A DNA stretch of 48,303 nucleotides. Source: an uncultured Lachnospiraceae bacterium. Its GTDB lineage: Bacteria; Bacillota; Clostridia; Lachnospirales; Lachnospiraceae. The stretch covers positions 1 through 48,303 of the forward strand of contig CAKSBI010000016.1 of assembly GCA_934437985.1 (NCBI GenBank). Reading direction: 5' to 3'. Both the position numbers and the translations under genes were made by a program. This document shows, in pieces, positions 31,823 to 40,923 of the stretch (within the stretch, counting starts at the first letter, position 1; every line of letters begins with the position of its first letter). A model generated the notes under the pieces. That model did not search any database. It was not told the DNA's origin and worked only from the letters and a program-made list of their open reading frames with translations.

Positions 31823-33193
31823 TTATCTCTTCTTAAAAATTCTTGTTACAAAGTTATAGAAACCGAAATCATATAAGTCTCCGTCATGACCACCGCCACC
31901 TGCAGTGCCATCTGACTTCATACCCATTCCATGATAGAACACATGCGGCACTTCATTTGCCACAAGCGCATCCTCGTACACCTGTGGGAACTGCTTAACA
32001 GTACCATCATTCTTACCCTTAAAAAGCATTACAAGAGTATCATCCTTGTATTCATCTTTTATCTTAAATTCTTCCTGCTTGAATAATCCCGGTCCTGTTA
32101 CACCATTATCCGAAAAGTCAAATATTCCGGGTGCCGGACAGAATGCCCCAATATAACGGAATGTATCCTGAAGTGTAAATCCAAGATGAAGCGTTACACG
32201 TCCACCCATTGAGAATCCACATATTGCAGTATTATTACGGTCTGTAAGTGTATTATAATGCTTATCAATATATGGCTTTAAGCACTTCTCAAAATCATTA
32301 AGGAAGTTGTCATATGCAGAATAATGGGTAAGATTAAAACCATCATTTTCCCCAACACTTCCACTGGTCTCATTAGCACAACAGTTAGGGAATACAAGTA
32401 TTGCATCTTCTGCCTTACCTTCTGCAATAGCATTCCAATATACATAAGCTGCGTCAGTTACTGCATCCTCACTGCCAAATATACCATGGCACATATATAT
32501 AACCGGATATCTCTTATCAGTATCATCTGCATCATAATCTTTCGGAAGACATACATTAGCTTTACGCATCACTTCTCCGCCTTCTTTTACAACAGTAGAA
32601 GGATACTCAATCTTAATCTTTTCTCCGTTATTATCTGCAACATTATCCCTGTATCCTGCCGGTGCATCATATGCATCCATTAACAATTCAGATACCGGCA
32701 CATATGGTGATGTTGGTTCCGGGGTTGCGGTTACATCCGGTGTTGATGTCGGTGCTGTTGTTGGGGCAGCAGTTACAACAGGGGTCTGTGTTGCCGGTGC
32801 CGGGGTTGATGTCTGCGTAACAGGAGTCTGTGTTACAGATGTCTCAGTAGTACTTACCTTTTTAACAGTTACATTTACCTTTCCAAGCTTTCTTGTCTTT
32901 TTCTTAAGTGTCTCCTTAACCGTAATCGTTGCCTTACCTGCTTTCTTCGCTGTGATCACACCCTTTTTTGATACAGCTGCCACAGCCTTCCTTGAAGATA
33001 CAAACTTGTAAACAGCTTTCTTCTGCTTCCTGTTAATCTTAATTGTTGCTTTCTTTCCAACATTCAGATTAACCTTCTTAGTCTTAAGTGCAGCTTTTGA
33101 TGCTGCAGCGCCTGCAGTATCGTTTACTACTGCTGTAGACAAAGTCATTGCAATTGCAAGCGCAATACTTAACGCCCTGCTTGTCTTTTTCAT
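31823..33193 (-). CDS. Secreted CE1-like esterase with N-terminal BIG2 domain
   Basis: A 456-residue exported alpha/beta-hydrolase of the esterase D/CE1 group (feruloyl or acetyl-xylan esterase-like). The order is: signal peptide (about 1-30), a Lys-rich BIG2-like domain (about 33-110), a Thr/Pro linker (about 115-165), then the catalytic domain. The nucleophile elbow GFSMGG is near residue 326, the likely acid Asp in GKNDGTVKQ near 396 and the His in GGGHDGDLY near 432. MCHGIFGSE is the usual oxyanion-side strand. It probably removes ester groups from plant cell-wall polysaccharide outside the cell, fitting a gut or rumen fibre user (inference). The ATG at 33193 has AAGGA 7 nt upstream; the ATG at 33199 is too close to that site. 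Confidence 0.88.
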   Translation of the reverse strand: MKKTSRALSIALAIAMTLSTAVVNDTAGAAASKAALKTKKVNLNVGKKATIKINRKQKKAVYKFVSSRKAVAAVSKKGVITAKKAGKATITVKETLKKKTRKLGKVNVTVKKVSTTETSVTQTPVTQTSTPAPATQTPVVTAAPTTAPTSTPDVTATPEPTSPYVPVSELLMDAYDAPAGYRDNVADNNGEKIKIEYPSTVVKEGGEVMRKANVCLPKDYDADDTDKRYPVIYMCHGIFGSEDAVTDAAYVYWNAIAEGKAEDAILVFPNCCANETSGSVGENDGFNLTHYSAYDNFLNDFEKCLKPYIDKHYNTLTDRNNTAICGFSMGGRVTLHLGFTLQDTFRYIGAFCPAPGIFDFSDNGVTGPGLFKQEEFKIKDEYKDDTLVMLFKGKNDGTVKQFPQVYEDALVANEVPHVFYHGMGMKSDGTAGGGGHDGDLYDFGFYNFVTRIFKKR

Positions 33194-33276
33194 TACCATG
33201 TCCTTCTTTCATATAGATTATTTTCAAAAAACCATCCTAGTATATTACATTCTGCATATTACACACTGAATAATAA

Positions 33277-34026
33277 TCACATCTTCCCGGTATACGATGA
33301 CAGCATACCGGTATCAAATCCTGAATATGTCCCGCTCTTTGTATATGTATATGCCCTTGATGCCGTTGCTGTTGCGGCTGCCGCTGTATTACGTATCATT
33401 GAAGCATTAGTCTGTACACGCGACATATATGAGTTTCTGCCCATAAACATAGTCTTAATATCTGCCATATCAGACTTCATGAACTTATCCTTATCAATGG
33501 CAAGCTTATTCTCGCTGTCAATAGTTATTCCCAGCTTACTAAGCATCTTCTTATTGGCTGCCGTGCTTGTAGTAATAGACAGTTCATTTCTTAGCATTGA
33601 TGTATTGTCAACCTCAGACACTGACTTAACTGTACTGTTATATGCTTCAACATATTTTGATGCTGCATCATACAGTTCATTCATAAACCTGCCCTTTTCA
33701 GCATCACCTGCATCAGAATACTTTTCAGACATATCCTTGACAAGCCCGGTAACCTTATCTGCTGCCTTCGCAAGTGAATCTGCATCATTACCTGCAGCCG
33801 AAAACTCTTTGGCAGCTTCTTTATCAATACCAAGGCTTTTGCCAATAGATGTGACTGCACCGTTCTTATTCTCACTATAGTAAGAATTCAGAAGCCTCTT
33901 ATAAGTGCCGCCCTTAATCATTGACCATTCACTGAGTGAGATTCCATTCGCACTGTTTCCTGAGGATGAAGTTCCAAAGAAAGAGTTAAAAAATGAACTT
34001 CCATCACCAATTCCATAAAATGACAT
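33277..34026 (-). CDS. Hypothetical protein with FliD-tail-like features
   Basis: A 249-residue Ser/Ala/Asn-rich protein without signal peptide or membrane helix. It begins SFYGIGDGSSFFNSFFG and ends with ...TGMLSSYTGKM. The C-terminal part (NKLAIDKDKFMKSDMADIKTMFMGRNSYMSRVQTNASMI, about 175-215) looks like the end of flagellar cap protein FliD or flagellin-type helical tails (KLSID..KF..A....V..LF). No flagellar genes are near. It could be an unrecognised type III-exported or structural protein; function is not assigned. The ATG at 34026 has GGAGG 9 nt upstream. It shares the strand with murE but is separated by a structured intergenic region. Confidence 0.65.
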   Translation of the reverse strand: MSFYGIGDGSSFFNSFFGTSSSGNSANGISLSEWSMIKGGTYKRLLNSYYSENKNGAVTSIGKSLGIDKEAAKEFSAAGNDADSLAKAADKVTGLVKDMSEKYSDAGDAEKGRFMNELYDAASKYVEAYNSTVKSVSEVDNTSMLRNELSITTSTAANKKMLSKLGITIDSENKLAIDKDKFMKSDMADIKTMFMGRNSYMSRVQTNASMIRNTAAAATATASRAYTYTKSGTYSGFDTGMLSSYTGKM

Positions 34027-34074
34027 AACAATCAACCTCCTTGTACTATAATATAACTATGATGCCAAGGTCAA

Positions 34075-34128
34075 AAGGTCTAAACCCACATGAGCTCGCT
34101 CATAGGTGGGTGAAAGGCCTTGGGACCC
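34075..34128. repeat. Palindromic intergenic element with nested hairpins
   Basis: Outer arms CCAAGG (34075-34080) and CCTTGG (34118-34123) enclose a hairpin with CCCAC-TGAGC and GCTCA-GGTGGG arms (34085-34110). It lies between murE and the FliD-tail-like gene. It resembles the palindromic intergenic repeats scattered in Lachnospiraceae genomes (from memory, not checked). It could also be a transcript-end structure, but no T-run follows. Confidence 0.55.
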
Positions 34129-34136
34129 GCCCCGAT

Positions 34137-34166
34137 ATGAGCATAAAAGTAGGATGATAATCCCAC
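34137..34166 (-). repeat. Dispersed 30-bp intergenic repeat, copy 2
   Basis: The minus strand here matches 2697-2726 (plus strand) at 28 of 30 bases. It is also the first of two adjacent direct copies of a loose ~33-bp unit starting CGATATG (34134 and 34167). It lies in the murE downstream region next to the nested-hairpin element. Confidence 0.6.
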
Positions 34167-34190
34167 GATATGCGAATATTGGGTAGGATT

Positions 34191-35684
34191 CTATAGTCTT
34201 GATGCTGCTTCCATAACCGCTTCACGCTCATCATAATGATACTTAACACCTTTTATCTCCTGATACTGTTCATGACCCTTTCCAAGCAGCAGGACAATAT
34301 CGCCTTTTACCGCATGCCTCATTGCATACTCAATAGCGTCAATCCTGTCCGGCACCTCAACATATGCACCATTATGCTTTGCAAGTCCTGCCTTAATATC
34401 ATTATTAATTGATTCAATCTCCTCATCACGGGGATTATCACATGTCAGGACTGAGAGGTCGGCAAGCTCCCCGGTAACTTCTCCCATATCATATCTTCGA
34501 AGCTTTGACCTGTTACCACCTCCTCCATACACACATATGATATGTGCAGGGTTATATTCCCTGAGTGTCTCCATAACACTTCTGGTACTTACTTCATTAT
34601 GTGCATAATCCACAATTACCGAATATTCATCTGATACATTGACAAGCTCAACCCTTCCAGGAATCCTCACGGAAAGAAGATTCTTAAGTATATCATCCAA
34701 TCCGATTCCAAGCACATGGCACACAGAGACCGCTGCCATCGCATTATATACATTGAACAATCCCGGTATCTCAAGCTTCACATGCCCGGAAACAGCACCT
34801 GATACATCAAATGATATTCCAAGCTTTCCTGATTCAGCCCACTGTTTTACCTCATCTGCCATAATGCAATTTGATGTACCACTGTTACATACAGCCGTGC
34901 TCTGTTCAGAAGCTAAGCCATATATCCATATATCGTCACAAGTGGCATGTTTTATGAATTCATCCACCACCTCGTCATCCTCATTAAATACTCCGGTCTT
35001 ACACTGGGTAAATAATATCTCTTTACACTGTCTGTACTCCTCAAGTGTAGCATGCTCCCCATCTGCAATATGGTCAGGTGAAAAGTTTGTAAATACCGCA
35101 ACATCAAATTCTATTCCTGAAGTACGCTTCATCTTAAGTGCCTGTGATGAAACCTCCATCACAACATAGCCACAGCCATCATCTGCCATCTGTTTAAACA
35201 GCGAGTGTATTACATAAGATTCAGGCGTTGTAAGTCCGGTAGTAACTTTTTTATCTCCCCATGCTGCACCTACCGTACCTATAATGCCACATTTTTTCCC
35301 AGTATTCTCTATTATATTCTTAATCATATAGGCTGTAGAAGTCTTACCCTTAGTACCTGTAATACCAATAACCTTCATCCTGTCAGCCGGTCTTCCAAAA
35401 TAAACTGCTGCCATATGTGCAAGTGCATATCTGGTTGAACTAACCTGAACCTGTGTTATCTCCCCGCCTGCATCAACCTCATGCTCAACTATAAGTACAG
35501 CTGCGCCCTTTTCAACCGCATCAGCCGCATAAGAATGTCCGTCAGTAACTACTCCGTCTATGCAGAAAAATGCGGCACCACTGACAACCTTTCTTGAATC
35601 ATATATTAAATCCGTAACATCTACATCAACATTACCGCTAAGGCATCTGTAATCCATGCCTGCAAGCATATCACATAGAATCAT
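34191..35684 (-). CDS. murE: UDP-MurNAc-L-Ala-D-Glu:meso-diaminopimelate ligase MurE
   Basis: A 497-residue Mur ligase adding the third peptide residue to the peptidoglycan precursor. The ATP-binding loop GITGTKGKTSTAYM lies near residues 105-118. The central domain carries EVSSQALKMKR and FTNFSPDH, and the C-terminal domain has DYAHNEVSTRSVM and YGGGGNRSKLRR. The substrate motif is DNPR (LTCDNPRDEE), the form that selects meso-diaminopimelate rather than lysine. dapF, making meso-DAP, is 21 nt upstream, which agrees. The ATG at 35684 has GGGAGG 8 nt upstream. The gene is outside the usual division cluster. Confidence 0.95.
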   Translation of the reverse strand: MILCDMLAGMDYRCLSGNVDVDVTDLIYDSRKVVSGAAFFCIDGVVTDGHSYAADAVEKGAAVLIVEHEVDAGGEITQVQVSSTRYALAHMAAVYFGRPADRMKVIGITGTKGKTSTAYMIKNIIENTGKKCGIIGTVGAAWGDKKVTTGLTTPESYVIHSLFKQMADDGCGYVVMEVSSQALKMKRTSGIEFDVAVFTNFSPDHIADGEHATLEEYRQCKEILFTQCKTGVFNEDDEVVDEFIKHATCDDIWIYGLASEQSTAVCNSGTSNCIMADEVKQWAESGKLGISFDVSGAVSGHVKLEIPGLFNVYNAMAAVSVCHVLGIGLDDILKNLLSVRIPGRVELVNVSDEYSVIVDYAHNEVSTRSVMETLREYNPAHIICVYGGGGNRSKLRRYDMGEVTGELADLSVLTCDNPRDEEIESINNDIKAGLAKHNGAYVEVPDRIDAIEYAMRHAVKGDIVLLLGKGHEQYQEIKGVKYHYDEREAVMEAASRL

Positions 35685-35705
35685 TTTCCAATCCTCCCGG
35701 TAATT

Positions 35706-36557
35706 CTACTTACCAACAGCAGATATATCTATCTCGGCTTCAAATACGGTATTAGACACACCTGTCATGTAGAGATGATTATCCTCTTCATTCCAATTGA
35801 TATCCAGTATTCCACCAATCTGTTCAACTGACACATGTCTTTTGCATCTTCCTGTAAGAACGCCTGCTACTACAGCTGTAGCACAACCTGTCCCGCATCC
35901 AATGGTCTCACCGGTCCCACGTTCCCATTCACGCATCTTAATATAGCTGTCGCTGACAACCTGTGCAAATGTAACATTAGTCTTATTAGGGAACAGTGAT
36001 GTCATATATTCAAGCTCCCTGCCGATCCCATGTACATCAAATGATGCTGTATCTTCAACAAAAGCAACACAGTGCGGGTTGCCCCATGACACAGCAGTAA
36101 TCCCGAGTGTGATACCGCCTGCCGTGACGGGCTGTTCAACAAATTCCCCAAGCCCGGTATTAACAGGGATGACCTTAGTATCAAGCACCGGTTCCCCGAT
36201 ATCAGCCTTAATATTAACAGCTATGCCATTCTCTGTCTCAAGCCACAGATGCTTAGTTCCACCCAGGGTCTCTATATATACCTCTGTCTTATCGGTAAGC
36301 ATGTGGTCATATACATACTTGCCAACACTTCTGAGGGCGTTACCACACATCTCCCCTTCTGTTCCATCAGGATTAAACATACGCATCCTGAAATCTGCAG
36401 TATCTGACGGACATATCAGAACCATTCCGTCTGAACCGATTGCAAAATGCCTGTCAGAAACAAATCTTGCAAGCGAAGGCAGATCAGGCAGCTCCTGATG
36501 AATCGCATCTATATATACATAGTCATTACCATATGCCTGCATCTTAGTAAAACGCAT
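35706..36557 (-). CDS. dapF: Diaminopimelate epimerase
   Basis: A 283-residue enzyme converting LL- to meso-diaminopimelate for lysine and peptidoglycan. Both catalytic cysteines are in their signatures: EMCGNALRSVGKYVYD near residue 73 and GTGETIGCGTGCATAVVAG near 220. The opening MQAYGNDYVYID and GSDGMVLICPSD are as in the family. It is placed between a transsulfuration enzyme and murE with short gaps (18 and 21 nt), forming a likely amino-acid/cell-wall operon. Confidence 0.96.
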   Translation of the reverse strand: MRFTKMQAYGNDYVYIDAIHQELPDLPSLARFVSDRHFAIGSDGMVLICPSDTADFRMRMFNPDGTEGEMCGNALRSVGKYVYDHMLTDKTEVYIETLGGTKHLWLETENGIAVNIKADIGEPVLDTKVIPVNTGLGEFVEQPVTAGGITLGITAVSWGNPHCVAFVEDTASFDVHGIGRELEYMTSLFPNKTNVTFAQVVSDSYIKMREWERGTGETIGCGTGCATAVVAGVLTGRCKRHVSVEQIGGILDINWNEEDNHLYMTGVSNTVFEAEIDISAVGK

Positions 36558-36575
36558 CTTTAATATCCCCCTGCC

Positions 36576-37760
36576 TTACGCCATGGCCTGTTCAAGGTCA
36601 TTAATTATATCGTCAGGATCTTCAATTCCTACAGATAATCTAAGGAACTTTCTTGTAATCCCAAGCTTTTCCTTGACATCCTCCGGTGTATCCTCGTGGG
36701 TCTGTGTTGTCGGATAAGTTATAAGTGTCTCTGTACCACCAAGGCTCTCCGCAAACATAACCATATCAACATTGGCAAGAAGCCTGCGGACAGTCTCCTC
36801 ACTGTCAACCGCAAATGAGATCATGCCGCCAAACCCTGTAGTCTGCTTCTTAGTAACGGCGTAATCCTTGTGATCCTCAAACCCTACGTAATACACTTTT
36901 TCAACCTTTGGATGATTCCTGAGCCATGCCGCAACCTTCATTGCATTGGAATTATGGCGCTCCATGCGAAGGTGGAGGGTCTTAATTCCCCTTAGTAACA
37001 GCCAGGAGTCCATCGGTGCAAGACCGTTACCATGTGACTTAAGCTGTACCTTAAAATGCGCTGCAAGCTCTTCATCATTACATACCGCAGCCCCCGCGAT
37101 AACATCATTATGTCCGCCGAGATACTTGGTCGCACTGTGAATAACAACATCTGCGCCAAGAGTAAGCGGTTTTTGGAAATATGGTGTAAGAAATGTATTA
37201 TCTACTGCTGCAATCGCACCATTGGCATGTGCAATATCTGAAAGTACAGCAATGTCTGCAACCTTCATAAGCGGATTGGAAGGTGTTTCAATAAATATCA
37301 TCTTAGTGTTAGGCCTGATCGCAGCCCTTACCGCATCAAGGTCTGACAGATCAATAAAATCATACTCAACGCCGTATTTTCCAAAAATTGTCTCCGCAAT
37401 ACGGAATGTACCACCATATATATCATCCATAAGGATCATATGATCTCCGGGATTAAGCCATGTAAATAATGACATATTGGCAGCCTGTCCACTTGAAAAA
37501 GCAAATCCATACTTACCTTCCTCAAGTATTGCAAGAGTTCTCTCAAGCTCCTGTCGTGTCGGATTAAGTAATCTTGTATAATCAAATCCTGTTGAGACAC
37601 CAAGCTCAGGGTGTCTGAATGTTGATGTCTGGTATATTGGAAAACTCACAGCTCCGGTAAGAGGCTCACACCCCATCGCACCATGAACTGCTTTTGAGTC
37701 AAACTTCAGGTTTTCTTTGAGACTGTAATCCTTATAATTACTAAAATTCTTCATAAACAT
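36576..37760 (-). CDS. Transsulfuration-family PLP enzyme (cystathionine gamma-synthase/lyase type)
   Basis: A 394-residue Cys/Met-metabolism PLP enzyme. The PLP Lys is in VIHSATKYLGGHNDVIAG near residue 207. YQTSTFRHPE, YTRLLNPTRQELERTLA, SGQAANMSLF and IETPSNPLMKVADI are family signatures. Members include cystathionine gamma-synthase, cystathionine beta- and gamma-lyase and O-acetylhomoserine sulfhydrylase; sequence alone does not fix which. No other methionine genes are near. The ATG at 37760 has AGGAG 5 nt upstream, with a second ATG two codons on. It heads a group with dapF and murE. Upstream 37761-37860 shows no recognisable riboswitch. Confidence 0.9.
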   Translation of the reverse strand: MFMKNFSNYKDYSLKENLKFDSKAVHGAMGCEPLTGAVSFPIYQTSTFRHPELGVSTGFDYTRLLNPTRQELERTLAILEEGKYGFAFSSGQAANMSLFTWLNPGDHMILMDDIYGGTFRIAETIFGKYGVEYDFIDLSDLDAVRAAIRPNTKMIFIETPSNPLMKVADIAVLSDIAHANGAIAAVDNTFLTPYFQKPLTLGADVVIHSATKYLGGHNDVIAGAAVCNDEELAAHFKVQLKSHGNGLAPMDSWLLLRGIKTLHLRMERHNSNAMKVAAWLRNHPKVEKVYYVGFEDHKDYAVTKKQTTGFGGMISFAVDSEETVRRLLANVDMVMFAESLGGTETLITYPTTQTHEDTPEDVKEKLGITRKFLRLSVGIEDPDDIINDLEQAMA

Positions 37761-37860
37761 CCACTCTCCTCATAATATGGTCTAATAATAACACAACTTA
37801 TATTGTATGTGAACCATTTTTTATATATGTTCCCCATTAATCACCTAAATACATCAACTA

Positions 37861-38685
37861 TTATAATCTGTTATTTCTTATATAGAAAAAAATGTACTGC
37901 TGCATTACACCGGCACATCCCGGATATTTTTCATAGGGGAAACCGTCCGGATAATAGCTTTCAAGTGCACGCTTTATCCACACATCCTCAGGAAAAGATT
38001 CTATCCTGTGATACCCAAAAAGCATAACACAGGCAGCAACCTTATTCCCCACACCATATATATTAAGCAAATTTTTTTTCAATTCCTCATCCGGAAGCCC
38101 ATCCATGGAATACACATCAACTTCACCCTCCGCAGCCCTGCGTGATATGTCCGCTATATACTTGCTTCTATATCCAAGTCCACACTCATCAAGCGCATGC
38201 GGGCTAAGGCTGAGTATCTGCTCTGCAGTCGGGAATGAGTACGCGGTTCCCACCGGAGTATCAATCTTATCCCCACATCTTGCCGCAAGTCTCTCAATAG
38301 AAGTCCTGATTGCAGGTATCGACTTTCTCTGCGATATTATAAAGCTTATCAGCATCTCCCACGGATCCTGTCTCAGTATGCGTATTCCCTGTCCGTATTC
38401 TGCCGCACCGGACAAAAAAACATCATTTTTATCTACCATACCAAGTATATCCGAATAGTCGGTTTCAAAATCAAAATAGTCCTTCCAGACTGCATCAAAT
38501 TCTTCACGGCTGCATGACAATTCAACTATACTGCTTCCATCGGCATCCATACCTCTTTTGGCAAGTTCAATATACCGCCCCCTGAAAATAAGCCCATACA
38601 CACCATCAGAGACCTTTGTCATCCTGAAGCATTGTCCGCTTTCCGCAATCTGGTCAATATCAAATTGTGCACTTGTAATCAGCAT
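37861..38685 (-). CDS. OGG1-type 8-oxoguanine DNA glycosylase
   Basis: A 274-residue HhH-GPD base-excision repair glycosylase of the OGG1 type. The N-terminal domain contains QIAESGQCFRM, as in bacterial Ogg proteins. The helix-hairpin-helix reads LNIYGVGNKVAACVMLFGYHRIESFPEDVW, with the catalytic Lys (GVGNKVA) and Asp (PEDVW). It would remove 8-oxoG opposite C and nick by beta-elimination. The ATG at 38685 has AAGGAG 5-6 nt upstream; dusB ends 15 nt upstream, so the two are probably co-transcribed. Confidence 0.9.
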   Translation of the reverse strand: MLITSAQFDIDQIAESGQCFRMTKVSDGVYGLIFRGRYIELAKRGMDADGSSIVELSCSREEFDAVWKDYFDFETDYSDILGMVDKNDVFLSGAAEYGQGIRILRQDPWEMLISFIISQRKSIPAIRTSIERLAARCGDKIDTPVGTAYSFPTAEQILSLSPHALDECGLGYRSKYIADISRRAAEGEVDVYSMDGLPDEELKKNLLNIYGVGNKVAACVMLFGYHRIESFPEDVWIKRALESYYPDGFPYEKYPGCAGVMQQYIFFYIRNNRL

Positions 38686-38700
38686 TTTTTCTCCTTTTTG

Positions 38701-39663
38701 TCAGCTCTGCTTAAGTATCATTTCCAGATCCTCATACTTTTCTATATGGCTGAGGCGATTCCTGAATCTGGCAGAATTCTTCATGCCTGCAGTATACCAG
38801 GCTGCATGCTTACGCATCTCACGCATACCTGTATATTCTCCCTTGAATTCTATGTTCATATGCGCATGCCGTAATATAACAGCTGCAACCTCCCCAGGTG
38901 ACGGAGGTTCAGGGCATATCCCTGTCTTAAAATAGCTTAGCGTCTGTGAGAACAGCCACGGATTGCCCCTTGCACCCCTGCCGAACATGAATCCGTCAAC
39001 TCCGGTCCGTTCATACATATTCTTAACATCCTCCGGGGTGAACAGGTCCCCATTGCCTATTACAGGAATACTGACAGCCTTTTTTACATCCGCAAGAACA
39101 TCCCAGTCTGCTTTTCCTGTATAGTACTGCTCCCTGGTCCTTCCATGGACGGCAACTGCTGCAGCGCCATTTGCTTCAGCCATCTTTGCAAATTCTACAG
39201 CTGTATTATCATCCTTTCCAAACCCCTTTCTGAACTTCACCGTAAGCGGCTTGTCCGTAGCATCTGATACCGCACGTATTATCCGGCCTGCAAGCTCCGG
39301 TGTCTTCATAAGGGCTGAACCCTCACCGTTATTTACAACCTTCGGCACAGGACATCCCATATTAATATCAAGTATGTCGAAGTTACGCCCATCAATCTTC
39401 TTCGCCATATCTGCCATCAGCCCAGGATCACTGCCGAAAAGCTGCAATGCAGCCGGGCGTTCGGTTTCGTCTATCTCCCAGAGCTTTTCCGTATTCTTAT
39501 TATTGTAATATATTCCCTTTGCACTGATCATCTCTGTATATACAAGTGACGCACCCTGCTCCTTGCATAAAACACGATATGGCAGGTCGGTTACGCCTGC
39601 CATTGGTGCCAGGATAAGATTACCGTCAAGAGAAACACTGCCAATAACCAAATCTTTTATCAA
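38701..39663 (-). CDS. dusB: tRNA-dihydrouridine synthase DusB-like
   Basis: A 320-residue flavin-dependent enzyme reducing uridine to dihydrouridine in tRNA. TIM-barrel signatures: LAPMAGVTDLPYR near residue 20, NMGCPVPKVVNNGEGSALMK near 95 with the catalytic Cys, KFRKGF, VAVHGRTREQYYTGKADW, and GNGDLFTPEDV with FGRGARGNPWLF. Length and motifs fit the DusB group. The frame opens at an ATG at 39681 without a ribosome site. I prefer the TTG at 39663 because GAGAGGT lies 9 nt upstream and the family start (IKDLVIGSV...) begins there; the ATG remains possible and adds six residues. Confidence 0.9.
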   Translation of the reverse strand: MIKDLVIGSVSLDGNLILAPMAGVTDLPYRVLCKEQGASLVYTEMISAKGIYYNNKNTEKLWEIDETERPAALQLFGSDPGLMADMAKKIDGRNFDILDINMGCPVPKVVNNGEGSALMKTPELAGRIIRAVSDATDKPLTVKFRKGFGKDDNTAVEFAKMAEANGAAAVAVHGRTREQYYTGKADWDVLADVKKAVSIPVIGNGDLFTPEDVKNMYERTGVDGFMFGRGARGNPWLFSQTLSYFKTGICPEPPSPGEVAAVILRHAHMNIEFKGEYTGMREMRKHAAWYTAGMKNSARFRNRLSHIEKYEDLEMILKQS

Positions 39664-39750
39664 TATTCTGTTACCTCTCATTACATACTAATGATATCCA
39701 ACATTCCAACGATATCCATCATCATCCCAAATATTTACAATACCATTTGT

Positions 39751-40524
39751 CTATTTTTCGGTACATTTATCATGCACATATTTGAGTCCAAATAATGTAA
39801 GCTGTGGATTGTATATATCAATCTCATCAGATTCTTCTGACAACAGCTTTCCAAGACCACCTGTTGCAACCACCCTGGCATCAGTATATCCCGACTCTTC
39901 TTTCATCCTGCGGATAATATATTCAGTCTGTCCAAGTCCACCATAAAACAACGCCGCCTGTACACTTGATACAGTATCCTTTGCAAGAATAGTCTCCGGT
40001 TTACGTATCTCCACTTCTGACAGCTTTGCCGCATCCTTTGCAAGCGCATCAGCCGAAGTCCTTATACCCGGACATGTTACCCCGCACAAAAATGTTCCAT
40101 CCTCCGTAACAAGGTCAAATGTCGTTGCCGTACCATAATCCACTACAATGACCGGTCCTCCATACATATTAACGGCGGCGACAGCATCCACTATCCTGTC
40201 AGCCCCAAGCTCCTTCGGATTAGTAGTTGCGATCTTAAGACCGGTTCTTATTCCGCTTCTTACAACTATCGGCTTTATTCCGATATACTTGATGATGCCA
40301 CTTGTCAGTGAGTACATTATATTCGGCACAACGGATGCGATTATAACATCAGTTACATCCTCCGGACCGGTACCTATCTGTCTCATAAGGTCAATTATTA
40401 CCAGACCAAACTCGTCTGAGGTCCTTGGAAGCTTTGTAGTTATCCTGAAATTACCAAGAAGCTTTTCTCCATCAAAAACCCCTATAGTAATATTAGTATT
40501 ACCAACATCAAACGCTAAAAGCAT
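39751..40524 (-). CDS. coaX: Type III pantothenate kinase
   Basis: A 257-residue CoaX-type kinase, first step of coenzyme A synthesis, of the ASKHA fold. It opens [18 protein letters not shown] (phosphate-binding Asp and DVGNTN). Next come [21 protein letters not shown] with the conserved Asp, and [13 protein letters not shown], then TTG-like motifs near the end ([11 protein letters not shown]). The ATG at 40524 has AAAGGTGAG about 5 nt upstream. It is followed by dusB, the order found in many Firmicutes. Confidence 0.96.
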   Translation of the reverse strand: MLLAFDVGNTNITIGVFDGEKLLGNFRITTKLPRTSDEFGLVIIDLMRQIGTGPEDVTDVIIASVVPNIMYSLTSGIIKYIGIKPIVVRSGIRTGLKIATTNPKELGADRIVDAVAAVNMYGGPVIVVDYGTATTFDLVTEDGTFLCGVTCPGIRTSADALAKDAAKLSEVEIRKPETILAKDTVSSVQAALFYGGLGQTEYIIRRMKEESGYTDARVVATGGLGKLLSEESDEIDIYNPQLTLFGLKYVHDKCTEK

Positions 40525-40568
40525 ACTAACTCACCTTTCCGCATGTTCTTATTCCCGGTATGGCCCAA

Positions 40569-40892
40569 TTAATTATCCATACATGTAAATCTGTAATATT
40601 CCTCTAACTGTTCAAATAATTTCTGCTTAACATTCTGAAGCTGCTTAATCTTCAATGCGCTGCCTATCTCGTCAAACAACAGGTCGCCCTCATCGGCTGA
40701 TACATGCATAAGAAGATCCCCTTCTTTTGAAAACTCAAGTGTAAGTTCACCACCAACCTCTTCCGTATACATAACACACATTATCTGTAATTCTTCCCTG
40801 ACAGCCTTCGGAATATTACTGAACCTGCTGTTAAAATAAAACTTTTCTTCGTATGCACTGCACGCACATAATACTCTGTTATTCTCAGGCAT
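40569..40892 (-). CDS. DUF6145-like hypothetical protein
   Basis: A 107-residue soluble acidic protein. CACSAYEEKFYFNSRF, ELQIMCVMYTEEVGGELTL and DEGDLLFDEIGSALKIKQLQNVKQKL resemble the DUF6145 family of Lachnospiraceae, by memory of the family pattern. No catalytic motif is evident and the function is unknown. It lies between argF and coaX with short gaps (31 and 44 nt). The ATG at 40892 has only a moderate site (AGGG about 8 nt or AAGGA 13 nt upstream). Confidence 0.7.
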   Translation of the reverse strand: MPENNRVLCACSAYEEKFYFNSRFSNIPKAVREELQIMCVMYTEEVGGELTLEFSKEGDLLMHVSADEGDLLFDEIGSALKIKQLQNVKQKLFEQLEEYYRFTCMDN

Positions 40893-40923
40893 AATATGTA
40901 CCCTATCCTTTAATTATTCGGCA

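Noticed and set aside
37761..37860. Possible SAM riboswitch or T-box before the transsulfuration gene
   Set aside because: The region upstream of the gene is short and shows no conserved riboswitch core or terminator/antiterminator pair.
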